In this document: positions 22,850-34,414 of the stretch, piece after piece | Numbering within the stretch: the first letter of the stretch is position 1 | Layout of the letters: each line of letters begins with the position of its first letter | NCBI GenBank assembly: GCA_022813625.1 | Contig: JAKLMB010000034.1 | Location: 1-64,000 of the forward strand | Length of the DNA: 64,000 nucleotides | Direction: 5' to 3' | Origin: Aaosphaeria pasadenensis | Taxonomy: Eukaryota; Ascomycota; Dothideomycetes; Pleosporales | Made by a program: the position numbers and the translations under genes | Notes under the pieces: model-generated | What the model was told of the DNA's origin: nothing | The model's input: only the letters and a program-made list of their open reading frames with translations | The model's database searches: none

Positions 22850-25239
22850 CTAATAATACTTCTTGCCCCGCTCTACACGCTTTCCAATCTCCTCATGATC
22901 TTCCAAGAAACACATCTCCAAGTTGTTTTCGTTTACCGAGCGGACCTTGACGACGTGCTTCCATACTGTTCCCTTTCCGACGCCTGCACCCGTCCCATCC
23001 AACTTTGCAGACCGACTCGAATTCATTGCAAGAGCAACAAGATCACCTACATGTTCCCAGCAGTTGCCCCCGTAGTACCTCCCATGGAGAACAGTGACCA
23101 ATAGCCAAACCATGTGTAAGCACGCGGCTGTGGCGTACAGAAGCAAAGCAGCCAGTGCGAAGAATGCAGTTCTACCCTGGAGCATCCATCCGTAGACATA
23201 GCGATCAAATTTTATATCAATCTTGTATTCATCCTGGTGCTCGGGCATGTTCTCGGGCTGCACGGAATCCTCGGCAGAAAGTTCCACCACTATGGAACCA
23301 GCGGGCTTGTCGTAGACGTACGACAGGCGGAAATCTGTGTTCAGACTGCGAGCAATGCCATCGGCGAGTAGGAGGCTCAGAAGCGATGACACGAACTTCT
23401 CGCTCACATTGAAGTTGCTGAAGTTGCGTCGTGCGTCGTCTGCAGTGCGTGAAGGAGCGTACAAATTGGCCGTCTTGGTGCTTTGGCCGAAGGTATACGC
23501 TGTGAACACCCACAGGAGACTGCTGATCGCACTTTCTGGCGCATAGGACGGTCCATTTAGGGGGTTCGTTGCATTAGAGTTCAAATATGAGGCCCAGTCG
23601 AGCTGTATGTCGATAGGCTTGGTAGATATCCCGTGTTCAGAATACGAGAGTCTGTCCCGTGAGTGACGAAAACCTCGCAGGCTTTCGGTGACATTGCTTG
23701 ATATGGTCCAATTTTGAGAGCTTAGTGAAAGCTCACTCGCAAACCATCTTGCATCGAGAGAACACGCCACGTACATGCTTGTAAGATTATCATCGGTAGT
23801 TGCGTTAGGGTTAGGGTTACTCAAAGTGGCAAGTCCCAGCAACGACGATGTGGCGTTGATCCGAGTATCCTTCATCCATTGGAATCCATCATTCGTGTTA
23901 CCAAATTCTTTCCAGATTGCTGAGTCCTCGCTAATGGTATATGGAGGAGCCCGCCGGCGTTCGCCCTCCGGAGTCCACGCACTGTCAACGTCCGGAAATG
24001 TAATATCTTGTGGCTTCCTGCTCTCCCAACTATCTGCTCGACATTTCACAGAAACGACGGGTTGTTTTATAGTAGTATGTTCGGAAACGCGCAATCGAGA
24101 AACCGGTACCTGCCGTATGTTTCCGAAGTTCTCGCGCCTTGAGTATCCAAAGTAGTATCCCAGAGCGGTGGTCGCCAAATCAGTGACGACTGTTGAGTAG
24201 ACCACGGACGAATCGTCACAATTCTTCTCGGCACATGAAATGATTGCCTCGCGTTGCGCCCCACTGAAAGAGGCGCCGAATCTTACACCGCCCATATTAG
24301 CCATACCTATATAGGTCATCCACTGGCCCCGAAGATGTCAGCTATGTTGGTTAAACGAAACCAAAGATCCGATTGATATCTTACCCTTTGATTTATATCT
24401 GGGTATCCAGATGTTGGGCAGCCTATAGTCTTGAATTCGATGGGATCTATTTTGCGGCATTCCTTTGGTCCCCTGGATATGGGAAATGAGTCGTTCAGCA
24501 CTTGTGGCCATAATACATCGCCACTCTTTTTTATATAGAAGGATGATTTTGCTGCCGGGAACGCTTGTTCAAGCTTGACCTATATCGGAGGTACGTCAGT
24601 CTCGCTCAAATAGGAACAATACAGGTATAACGTCAGTATATCAATATGCCATGTCATGTGCTTTCTTGTTTACAGATGACGCTGCATTCGGGTGTGACTT
24701 ACCCAGCCGGTTGATGGAATAAGCAAAATGGCAGACGCGGGGCCTGCAACAATAGACACAACAAAGACAATGAGAAGAAGAGAAGCAAATTTCCAATTCT
24801 TGGAGAATGCTGACCACCACGACTTTTTGCACAGCATGCCGAAACCGCCGATTTGATAGGAAGCGTTGAGAAGACCAAAAGGTACGCCGTGCTTCGCGAT
24901 TAGCAATCTTCGCATGTGGTAGAAAACAATATAAGAAAGTGATGAAACCATGATCAGATCATGAACTTTAGCTAGAAGTTGCCAGCCCTTTAGCTCTCTT
25001 ATACGGCCCGTTTCCTTGTTGATATCGAAGTCGACCCATGGTACTTTTCCCATGTTCAGACATGCCAAAACGACGACAGTGCCAACGCCGAGAATATGGA
25101 CGAAGAACTCGATGAAGGGAAATCCCCTTTTCCAGACTACCTTGGCTTCTTCGTCGGTATTGGATTTGGTAAGGAACGAGGACCCCCCATACTCCACGTT
25201 GTGAGAGGGGGAAAGGAACGGCTGTTCGACTTGCGACAT
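22850..25239 (-). CDS. Fungal multi-pass membrane protein of unknown function
   Basis: Three exons, 25239-24703, 24579-24385 and 24322-22850, join in phase 0 to give about 734 aa. The N-terminal 180 residues have three hydrophobic segments (FFVHILGVGTVVVLACL, HDLIMVSSLSYIVFYHM and ASLLLIVFVVSIVAGPASA). The last is followed by ILLIPSTGW, close to the G-P-x-S-A-x-L-M-I-P-R motif of a large uncharacterised ascomycete family. A region of about 450 residues with many N-x-S/T sites follows, presumably outside the membrane. Next come a last membrane segment (FFALAALLLYATAACLHMVWLL) and a short basic tail. I know no biochemical role for this family. The second splice site is well supported. The first intron (about 123 nt) may hide a further small exon. 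Confidence 0.7.
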
Positions 25240-26553
25240 AATCGTTACATAGACTGATTACTATGTAGAAGAAGAAATAAGAGATTGGGAAGGTTAATAG
25301 AGGCTGGCAGTTATGATAGACTCCATGACTTACGCTGTATGCAGTTATATGGTGTCTTGTCATCAAAAAGAAAACATCCAAGAGATCGCACCAACGTAAG
25401 AGACGATGCATCTCTTGAGCGCCACTTGCTGTTACCGCCGATGCTCCGCTTAGGGCTCCAGTAATATTTTCATATGTGATATGCCAATTTGAAGGCGCAG
25501 ATAAACAATAAGACGTGTCTGAGTAGTATGATCAGGCTGAAGTTTCAGCCTTATAGAGGCTACATCATTATGGCAGCTCTTTAGGAATATACTGAATTTC
25601 GGTCTCGCCGTATGCTATAATTAGGAGTAAGGCACTCAGTACAAGGCAGTTTGCGAACCTGCATTAATTTTTCTACATTTCTTTCAAACTATGAAAGCTA
25701 ACAATGAATGGTAAATCACTTTCAATATATCTTTTCTAACTACTATATAGTACGAGGAGTTTTTATTTATTACTAAATATAAGTATCTTGTTAATACTAC
25801 GATTTATCCTACTCAATACTGTTCTAAACTGTACTGCACTATCGTATGCTTCAACACATTCTGCTTCGTCCTCATTTGTCATGCTTGGTCCTACGCTGTC
25901 CTACGCTGTCCAACCTCGTCCCGTCCCGTCCGACACTATCCTGTCCCGTCCTGCGCTGTTCTGTCCTAGACAGGTAGGGCAGTAAAATAAGTAGCTGCCT
26001 GATCATGACAGGAACAACTCAATGCTAGATAATGTTTTACTGCGGGGTTGTGTCAAACACAAGCCTAGGGAAAATAGGTTGAACAATCCCCTGTGTTAGC
26101 TAGAGTCGCCAAAGAACCTACATGCGCAGGAACACACAGATAGGCTCTGTGGAGACGAAGCATTCCCTAACATAGTTATGTAACTAGGTCATGTGACGGA
26201 TCTGTAGATTTGCTGCAGCGAATCTTCAAGTTCATGGCTTTATCAGTCTGTCTTGACAAACTTATGAACCTACCAAAAGCTTTAAATATTTATAGGTATT
26301 TATAGACAGAGCATTACTGATCAAACATGTTAGGCAAATAGGCAAAACGTAGTACTGTGCACGAGTGTCAAGCTCTCGGTTCCTGCTCAGCCACATGCAC
26401 TACACTATCCGGCGCGTAGCTGCAGGGGATGTTTCAGCCTTGCCGCATCCTCGATATAAGGTAACTCCTCTGCGACTTTGCAGTCCCGGTACTGGAGTCC
26501 CTACATAAATCGCTACGTCTTTTGCCAATAAAACTGTGCGCTTCCGTTACATC
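25240..26553. other. Long intergenic region
   Basis: This 1.3-kb divergent gap separates the membrane protein and the first CorA-like gene. Apart from a short GTCC-rich repetitive patch near 25870-25975, I see no gene or RNA. AT-rich patches around 25650-25800 have no coding capacity. Confidence 0.5.
25868..25975. repeat. Degenerate GTCC(T/C)-rich minisatellite-like patch
   Basis: A run of imperfect units such as GTCCTACGCT (twice in tandem), CCGTCCCGTCC and CTGTCCCGTCCTGCGCT sits in otherwise AT-rich DNA. The strand asymmetry (C/T on the plus strand) and approximate 5-10-bp periodicity suggest slippage. Confidence 0.5.
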
Positions 26554-28141
26554 ATGGATTTCGTCTCTGGTATTATCGGGATCCAAAGCCTTCTTCATTC
26601 ACAACTTGTCCAATACTCGATCGAACATCTATACTCAGGCCGCCGCCATCTCGACGATTGGAGACCTATCAAAGGGAAATACCTGGAGGTCTTTGACCTA
26701 AATGCTGGTTCCGACTACCTTCCCAATGTCCTCGTGAAAACCGGAGAAGACACGAGTACTGGTCTGCAAGATCTCCATGATCTACCCCCTCAAGAGAAGG
26801 ACACTGTTCGGGTCTATATTTTGCATGATGTCGAGCATGACAAAGACTTTGAAGCGCATGTCCAGAAGATAACTTCTACACCATTGTCGGGATTTTTGCA
26901 TCATCATCCACACTCTACTATTCCGTCGCTTAGCCGACGTTTAGAAGGCAACGAGATGCCCTGGTGGCAAGACGGCATATGTGTCTTTGGCACTGGAAAT
27001 GAATCCCAAGGTCTTTTCCAAACCTTGGTTCGATGCCACATACGACTGAGATGCATATGGCGCGAGAACCGCATGCTCTGTATGTTCTCACTATCATAAG
27101 TTCATCGTGCTCCTTCTAATTAATAGGGTAGGCTTCATATTCTGCGAGGCTGAAGCTGCAAGCTATATAAAGGAATCACGCAGCAACTCTGAATCAGCAG
27201 GCAGTCTCGTTAAGCGTGAACTTGCCCGGTTATCGGCCAATATCAGGAGTTTGGAAGTCTCCTTACCCGCAAACCTGAAAGTTGGTGTTACCCGGTTGAA
27301 GCAACAGCGAATAATGATACTACGTGTTTGTCATGCCGTCTTAATCGGTCATTCCGATTTCTTATCAGCAACAGAGACATTGTTTCGGATATCTATGCGC
27401 AATCTCAATGACCCGGATCAGACTATAGTTGCATCTGCTCTCTTACAAGTCCTTTCACAGGATTCGTATTTCTGGGAACAAGTTCAGCAAAACGTGGCCC
27501 TTTTTCTCGACGCTGTCGGTTTTTTTCAGAAGTCTCTGCAACTCATGGACGACCTTCACAGTGTTACTCAGTTCCAAGAATTTTCCCTCGAGCTTCAAGC
27601 TCTCTGTACAGCTTTAGAAAAGCAGACCTCTTCTTTATCGTCTCGTTTGAACAGCCGTATCCAATTTTTCGAAATTGGCAGAAGCTTACACGAATCTGGG
27701 CGAGGACAGCTCCTGACTCTTTTAGCCGTAATCTTCCTCCCGCTATCTCTTGCTTCTTCGATACTCAGTATGCAAACACGGTTCGCCGACCTGCATTACC
27801 TTCTTTATGACTTTTTTGGCGTCATTTTCCTCCTTGGCACATTAACTTTCATTCTTCTCAGCGTTCTTCTTCTTCTTCGTTGGGGCTACGGGAAGTTCCG
27901 CGGTCGATTGGACGACTCTAAATTCCGTCCAACGAAGTTGACTTGGCTTAGGGGTAGGAAACGAACCCCAATTTTCACTGTTTTCCTACTGTGTATTCCT
28001 TGGTCGCTCATCGTTGCGTCATTCTTGGTCGGTATGCTAAATGACATTGGAATAGGCCTCAAGGTACTAGGCTACGGAATTACTGGTTTCATTACTCTCT
28101 TTGGGGTACTTGTTCTCTTAACGCGAGTAAAAAGAGGTTAG
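26554..28141 (+). CDS. CorA-like membrane protein (fungal)
   Basis: Two exons, 26554-27079 and 27132-28141, are joined across a 52-nt GT-AG intron and give about 511 aa. The N-terminal half is soluble. The middle is helical and charged, as in the stalk of CorA-type channels. The C-terminus has hydrophobic segments beginning LTLLAVIFLPLSLASSILSM and then FFGVIFLLGTLTFILLSVLLLL. A second pair follows (FTVFLLCIPWSLIVASFLVG and LGYGITGFITLFGVLVLL). The FLPLSLASSILSM stretch occupies the place of the pore helix of CorA Mg2+ channels, but the GMN signature is absent. Many ascomycete paralogues share this and their transport role is unproven. The ATG at 26554 is preferred because the open frame further upstream has only non-ATG codons. 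Confidence 0.72.
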
Positions 28142-30077
28142 GCCTGTAATTTTCAATCAGTTCTACCATGGTGCAATGACTTACTTGATTCCTAAACATT
28201 CGGTGCAACAGTAGCATGAATGTGTAGTTTTACAGTGATTGCATTAGGGTAACTGAGCTTCTACGGAGCCAATCGATCTATCTATTGGGTTATGACGGCA
28301 CCACTTGCCTTTTCGGATAATCCGAACCCAAGAGAGCTATCTAGGTAGACCTTCGGATGCTTCGTTCTGTAAATTGAGAGAAACTGCTATCGGGGTCGAG
28401 ATCAGAACCAACATTTGGGGCGGCGTTAGAGTTTCTATGCGAGCTAACATCTTGAACAGTTCCATCAGCAATACATGTACAAAGCCTCTCTTCATAAGTT
28501 TAATGAATTTCATAGTTTAACGAATCCAACTTGAATAGTCCAATCTTGGCCGAGTGACAATATCCCTAACAGGGAGCCTTGCTCAACAACTGGAGGCATT
28601 CATTATTCAGGCACCGGATATGGTTGGAGAATACGTCACTGAAAATTCAGCAACGCAGGCAATTCGATCTCCGTTGCTGATATGTTAGTGGAATACCGCA
28701 AGGACTACAAAGAGTGCACTTCGGTCAAGTCCAAACATGTGTTGACTTTGTCCAGCTTTTCTAAGAATAGGAAGGAAAGCAAGTCCATAGCAAAGTACTC
28801 GGGGGCTTGAAGGTCTATTCAGGCGATTGTTCGAAATTGCAGATCATTCTGGCGTGATTATATACTACTCAGCTTCTTGACAAGATAGCTGTCATACTTG
28901 CTGGAATAGAATTGCGAAGGTCGTCTTTGAGGCCTAGGTACTAGCAAACATGGGCTTGATGTTGCTGACAAGGCACAACGAAAACCCTGAAATTGTATTC
29001 TTCAGTTTCGGCATTTTCATATAGGGAAGGGATCTTTTCTATCAACATTTATGATTTCAGTAGACTTCTTGAGTCTCCCTTCTTAGAGAATAAACTAATA
29101 GCTCATCTTAGTTTGCTGTATTACTGTCGTAATAAGATTAGTAGTATGCTTTGCCTGGTCTACCAGCTAGTTATGATACACAATGCTTGAATTCTTGGGA
29201 GTACACATTGGGAAGATTGTATTTACTAATTACTTGACGCCTTAGAATTCGAATAGCAGTGCCAGGACCAATAACTCCGATACTTGAGGTTACGTGCAGC
29301 TGCAATATTCCTTCAAATTGCACTTTTATGGGCTTAAGCCTTGTCTAGTTGTGGCAACGAGAGAATGAATAGCGAAATGAATGGCGAAAATCAGCGAGAG
29401 AATAATCCTCAGCTCGAAGACACTGTATGCGTTATGACTTTCTTGGTTTTGTCCAAACCTCAAACGGTATCTAAGTGATGCTGTAGTACCATAAATGACT
29501 GGCGACGAAATCGACGTGACACGAGAGTGGCTGTAATTATCCTTTTTTCTGGGAAATATTCCTGCTACCAGCATTCTCCTAATTTGCGACATACGCCAAA
29601 GCACACGTCAACTAACTGGGCACAATCGGTTCGCATCACCTCCTTCTGTGACTGAACCAATCCATTATCGGTTGCTACTTCAACATGCGGGATTTTGTGG
29701 CATTATTGCCGGGGTACACACATCAGCTGAATTGAAATCGGCGCCAATAGCAGGCGGACCGACCCTTTCTGTGGGGCACAGAGCCCGCTTAACCCTGCAA
29801 GCCTCCTCCTAATCAGTACGCTTGGGCGGCTACGACACCCTACCTGAAATTATTCGCAGATAATTGCCCTTCTCCGAATCAACACAACGGAACTCAGTCT
29901 GTAGACAGATTCGACACTTGCGCCTGCTGTCGTGTAGCCTCGTATTCTTTACTTTTGGACTAGCCTGATGATATGCATTCTATCGTCGATTATCTCCTTG
30001 AGATACCCTGATTGTTTCTTATCAAGTAATGTCATTCTTATCCGTGGGCTCATATTGTCGAAAACTTACAAGTAACA
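28142..30077. other. Gene-poor region with decayed coding fragments
   Basis: This 1.9-kb gap has no intact gene. It contains a recognisable MFS relic (28262-28520). After it comes a coding-like but broken stretch (about 28570-28680) in which one frame reads about 35 residues that I cannot assign. The rest, including 28860-30000, shows nothing I can support. The last few hundred bases must include the promoter of the next gene. Confidence 0.55.
28262..28520 (+). pseudogene. Relic of an MFS transporter C-terminal region
   Basis: Two pieces match the intact exporter at 10531-12507 in order. The first piece reads TAPLAFS, with nucleotide identity over the CACCACTTGC core; the intact gene has AAPLAFS near 12120. 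The second piece reads RANILNSSISNT, against CANILNSRITNK near 12270. Frameshifts and stops separate them, and the intervening linker has diverged. This is the degraded end of a paralogous or duplicated DHA2-type transporter. Confidence 0.6.
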
Positions 30078-31786
30078 ATGTCGAATGCTTCTAAAAGTTC
30101 TGTGGTCACTTTGACCGAAAAATCGAAGGAAAAGCGTGAGGCTAGGAGCATTACTTATCACTCCTTTGAAACAAGTGTTAAGCAAATTCACGTAAGCCTG
30201 GTTTTCTCCAACTTCCTGACTCTCGATCGGATTCTGAACCAGCTTTTAGGAGGCACGCGGGAAGATTCTTAGTCCGTTGAAAAGCTTCATAGATGGACAG
30301 TGGCGCATTGATGATGAGTCAAAATGCGGCTCGAATCCCCCATGGAAGGACTTGGGCTGCGAATCGAAGGCTGAGCGGTACATTCGGACAACGCCGGTTA
30401 GGAATGACATGAGAAACTATGCACAAAATCGCTTTCGTATACTCGTTGTCCAGTTTTCCGATATGAAGCAGCTAGACGAGCAGAAAGTACTCCTCAAAGC
30501 CGCAAAAGCCGCTCACTGGATAGGCAATGTTTTCGAAACATTCATTGCTAATCACACAGTTGGATCGGCAGTTAGAGAATCCAACAACAGTCTCAGTTTC
30601 ATGGCTCAGACTCCCCACGATGATTTGTTACCGTTCTTCTCGCTCTCTCTGACATCGCACCATGGTTATGGATATGAGAGCGCACCGGACTGGACAGCGC
30701 TCATCTTCCTCGGACCTTCCAGCCCGGAACACAAGCTCGACATGAAAGTGTTGTCGGACTTGCTAGATCATGAAGTTTATCCAAGCGATTATTCACCATA
30801 CCTAAGCCCAGATCTGATGATACTACCGGTCACCCTGATGCGCTACCAGGTCAACGAGATTGCAACCGGAGTTGCAAAAATGAGAAAAGAGATATTGGAA
30901 GTAGACAAGGATTTGCTGAACCCCAAAATCTACAAAATGAAGGAACTGAGAAAGGTCAAAGCGCATTTATTCAACCTCAGACGAACGCAAGGATCTTTAC
31001 ATCAGCGCTACCTCTTCGCAAAGGAACTTGCTGCCAACCTGGAACAGACCTTTGAGACATTGAGGACGAAAGCTACAAATGAATCTGGTGAACGTTCCAT
31101 TGAGTATTCTGAATCATTGGTCGAGGCAGTGCAGGCGCATTCTTTCATCTTGGGGACACTGAAGCATGAAGTCACAACCGCAGCACCGCGGATTGAAGCG
31201 CAACAGACTATGGTGAGAATGAACTCAACCCTGTGGTAGTATATCTTCAAACGAAATTACAATGAATTAATTCGAGCGATAGCTGGACGGACAAACAAAT
31301 ATTATGGTACGAAAAGCCCTTCTTATCGTGTATTACGAGATTATCATTAATCTATGTACAGATAGCGAACAACTCCTATCTAGCCGCTGAGGAAGCACGT
31401 CGGGATTCGGCCTCAATGAAAACGGTTGCGGTAGTGACACTGGTATTTTTGCCAGGTACATTCGTGGCAGTACGATTCCCCTCCTTCAAATGACCTGGAG
31501 ATTATCGCTAATGAATAAATAGGCGATCTTCAGCATGTCAATGTTCCAATGGATGCCAGAAGACAATAATGACAACTCTGATGGAAGCGGGAGTCCAAGT
31601 GGAGGCTTACAGAATAACGACGACAATAGTCGCATCGTATCCAAATGGTTCTGGTTGTATTGGGCTGTTACAGTTCCTCTGACTGTCATTATCGTGATTT
31701 CCTGGGTCATATGGTACAGATGGATGGATAAAAGGTACCAAAACGCACGGGAGCGAGAATTAGAGATAGATCAAGAATTAGGGTGA
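30078..31786 (+). CDS. CorA-like membrane protein (fungal), second copy of the class
   Basis: I assemble five exons: 30078-30191, 30250-31212, 31283-31306 (24 nt), 31362-31469 and 31523-31786. All join in phase 0 and give about 490 aa. The protein has a long soluble N-terminal part and a coiled-coil-like region (MRKEILEVDKDLLN; LRKVKAHLFNLRR). Two membrane helices follow: VAVVTLVFLPGTFVAAIFSM, then WFWLYWAVTVPLTVIIVISW. The first pairs with the GxN-containing pore helix of CorA-type proteins (VFLPGTFVA, SMSMFQW), although GMN itself is missing. A polar linker rich in Asn, Asp, Ser and Gly lies between the helices. A charged tail ends the protein. The membrane domain appears only after the small 24-nt and 108-nt exons are spliced in, which supports the model. 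Transport activity is unproven for this family. Confidence 0.75.
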
Positions 31787-31879
31787 CTCTGTGCATCATA
31801 CTTTCACAAGACCTTCCTGTACGAGCTCTGGATATAGAGACAGAACAATTACTTGCGCCAAGCTTCTAGTAAATTGTAT

Positions 31880-34414
31880 CTAGACCTTTGACTCCATCCG
31901 ATAGATAGCATAGTTCTGCGGAAGTATTGATAGATACGACCTGACCATGGCACGATCGATCTCTTTTGTTTCTTCGTCCAAATCCTTCCATGGAACCAGG
32001 TATGGGGTCGTCTTATCTTTTCCACTCCTACGTCCGGTTTTCCATTGCCTTTGGAGCCGCTCAGAGTTCCATCGGTCCTTCTCATGCATAGCCATAGCTT
32101 CAATCTCGGAGTCCGTGAAGTTCGTTACTGGATTTCTACCTTCTTTCTTTTCGGCCAAAAAACACGAGATTATGCGTATTGTAGTTTTTATGGCATCTGC
32201 ATGATCTCTGTTGGAGTCTTTGAAGGCTTCGCTTAATTTATCCCACGGTTCTAGGTAGTTTGCCATGTCTATTTCCTTGTCGGTCTTCGTAACATTGATC
32301 GGCAGCTTGCCGCGCTCTCTTTCGCGTATGTGTTTGGCATAGGTCTCATTCAATCGCTCGGCTAATAATTCTCGGACCTCAAGAGGGAGAAGTCTTCCGC
32401 TCATAGCCTTCCTGAACTCTGGGTAATCGACATGTAGCCGAAGCTGGGTCTCGGAGGGTAATGCTGAGCTTGGAAAACTCTTTGCATCATTCAAACGGCT
32501 CATGGACAGGATAGATGTGAGTGATCGAATCCCTTGGGTATATTCCGGCACCAAAAGAAGACCACTCAGAACGTCTTCGTCGACATTGATTCTGCATCCT
32601 GTTTTAAGCTTGGGTTGGCGTTCCTCAAGTAGGGTTCGTAGGACAACGGCTCGCCGGAATGGATACAATTTGTCGCCGAGCCCAGTACGATTAAATCCAG
32701 CCATGTCAACGAATCCTTGTAGGTATCCGATAAATTCTCGCACGTTACGTGCTGTTCCCTCGTGTATATTAGGGTCGCCATGGTATTGGAAGCTCGTGAA
32801 GCTTCTTGAAATCGAAGTGCTAAAGAACAGGAGAGCTGTGCCGATGGGTCTGCTAATTGATCTATCATAGAATCTGCCTCTCGCCATTGCAGGAAGGAGG
32901 TGCGGTAGCCAACCGAACGGTGACCCATCGAAATGAACGTCGAAGTTTTTGAAGAAGGCAAAAGGAATGCAACCCTCAAGGGTGCAATCGCGGATTTGAT
33001 GGAATGCTTCCACTAGATCTCCCAGTTTATTGAATTCGGAGAGATCGAATACGAGCTGTCTGATCTTTCTACCTCTGGCTGCTGTTTCTACCAGTTGGAG
33101 TGCCGCGTGTGCCTTCCCAGATCCTCGAGGCCCAAAGAGAGCCATACTCAGCGGTTTGGTTTGAGGTACTGCAAGGTACTCTTCAAAGCATGTTTTCAAA
33201 ATCTGAAAGAGGTGAATCTCCTTTCTATCAAAGAGGACAAGGCGGTTGAAGCGCTTCGAGGGTACATTGACGCTGGAAATCCCATCCAAGACGATCCTAC
33301 GTGCTATTTCACCCGAATCCGCGATGATGGAATCGAGCAGGGACCAACTCTCATCACCCTTGCCTATGTCGTCCGATGGAATCTCAAGTCTTATCAGAGG
33401 ATCTTCGCCGTTACTAGGGAGTTCCATGATTGTGGAAGCATCGTATATCGACGAATTTGCTTCATTCACTGAAATCCCATTGCGTGCAAGGTTCCTAGCT
33501 GTCTGAAATCCTTTGGCGATACAATCCTCATAATCAGCTATGTCTGACTGTACTAGGGATTTTGCAAAGCCTGCGACAAAAGCCTCCATGACTCCTGGGA
33601 CGTACTGTAGGTTCTGTTGATAGAACTCGCCTTCGGTCCTGCTTGGATCAAAAATCAAGATTGGTTTCAAAACGTCCAGACCGCGATGGTAGATGATCCC
33701 ATCGCACCCAAATACGACGATCAGATTTGGGCATGTCGCTAGGGTCACCATTCGCCCTATTGCCCCTAAATTCCTCACAAAGTCTTCGCAGGTTTTCTCC
33801 CAAGAGGAACTGTAGAATAATTCAATGCCCTCTGCTCGAAGATCATCGGCGTGCACAATGACAATGAGTCGGTCTGGGTCCAGGCACTCTTTGGGGTTGA
33901 AAGGTTTCTTTGGCCTAATCTTCTCCCATATTTCTCCTTCGCAGAGGGGACGTGACATATGATAGATAACATAACTAGGCCAGTATTGCTCGAGCAAGTG
34001 TGAGACGGCTTTTTCCCCCTCCCCTGCGAAATGGGTTTCTCCATCCTGGAAAATATATACTGTCCGGTTCTGTTCAGATGCTGGTGGCGGGATTGACTTC
34101 GGCAGGTGCAATTGGTTGTCAAGATTGAGCTTCCGGGTCTGCGCTGCAATAAATGAAGAATTATTCGATACCTGGTTTAGCTCTATCCACGAGGAAGGAG
34201 TATGTTCCGAGCTCGGAAATTCTGGGACGTGGATATCAACTGTGGGGTCAGACCTAGGTAAATCGTGCAATAGGTGGGCAATAAGGCTGGCTCCTCCCCT
34301 GAACCACCTATTTTGAGGTGGTTGTGATTCGGAGGTGGGCTGCGTGGACTGGTGGAAAGTGTAAAAGTCCTGTGCAGCCTGGCCAGCTACAAGAACATGT
34401 CGTGACGGAGGCAT
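31880..34414 (-). CDS. P-loop NTPase with C-terminal RyR domain
   Basis: This 844-aa protein is encoded without introns. The N-terminal 300 residues include VLVAGQAAQDFYTF and GVMEAFVAGF. They loosely recall ribokinase-type folds, but I hold that assignment tentatively. A Walker A loop lies at about residue 424 (FGPRGSGKA) and a hydrophobic strand ending in Asp at about 483 (IPFAFFKNFD) could be Walker B. The C-terminal 80 residues match the RyR domain of ryanodine receptors and bacterial proteins: MAMHEKDRWNSERLQRQW, then KTTPYLVPWKDL and NYAIYR. In bacteria, RyR modules are fused to NTPases and other parts of predicted conflict or stress-sensing systems, probably as ligand sensors. The domain combination and lack of introns suggest a bacterial origin or a rapidly evolving fungal NLR-like sensor. 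Its neighbours are HET genes, also linked to non-self recognition. Intact; the first ATG is used. Confidence 0.72.
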   Translation of the reverse strand: MPPSRHVLVAGQAAQDFYTFHQSTQPTSESQPPQNRWFRGGASLIAHLLHDLPRSDPTVDIHVPEFPSSEHTPSSWIELNQVSNNSSFIAAQTRKLNLDNQLHLPKSIPPPASEQNRTVYIFQDGETHFAGEGEKAVSHLLEQYWPSYVIYHMSRPLCEGEIWEKIRPKKPFNPKECLDPDRLIVIVHADDLRAEGIELFYSSSWEKTCEDFVRNLGAIGRMVTLATCPNLIVVFGCDGIIYHRGLDVLKPILIFDPSRTEGEFYQQNLQYVPGVMEAFVAGFAKSLVQSDIADYEDCIAKGFQTARNLARNGISVNEANSSIYDASTIMELPSNGEDPLIRLEIPSDDIGKGDESWSLLDSIIADSGEIARRIVLDGISSVNVPSKRFNRLVLFDRKEIHLFQILKTCFEEYLAVPQTKPLSMALFGPRGSGKAHAALQLVETAARGRKIRQLVFDLSEFNKLGDLVEAFHQIRDCTLEGCIPFAFFKNFDVHFDGSPFGWLPHLLPAMARGRFYDRSISRPIGTALLFFSTSISRSFTSFQYHGDPNIHEGTARNVREFIGYLQGFVDMAGFNRTGLGDKLYPFRRAVVLRTLLEERQPKLKTGCRINVDEDVLSGLLLVPEYTQGIRSLTSILSMSRLNDAKSFPSSALPSETQLRLHVDYPEFRKAMSGRLLPLEVRELLAERLNETYAKHIRERERGKLPINVTKTDKEIDMANYLEPWDKLSEAFKDSNRDHADAIKTTIRIISCFLAEKKEGRNPVTNFTDSEIEAMAMHEKDRWNSERLQRQWKTGRRSGKDKTTPYLVPWKDLDEETKEIDRAMVRSYLSILPQNYAIYRMESKV

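Noticed and set aside
23804..23820. Interstitial TTAGGG repeats marking an old telomere fusion
   Set aside because: Only about two units occur, in the middle of an open coding frame where they encode an Asn-Pro repeat. Chance or codon repetition explains them.
29326..29604. Minus-strand frame of 92 codons in the gene-poor region
   Set aside because: It has no recognisable family, no splice context and no support from neighbours; it may be chance or a relic.
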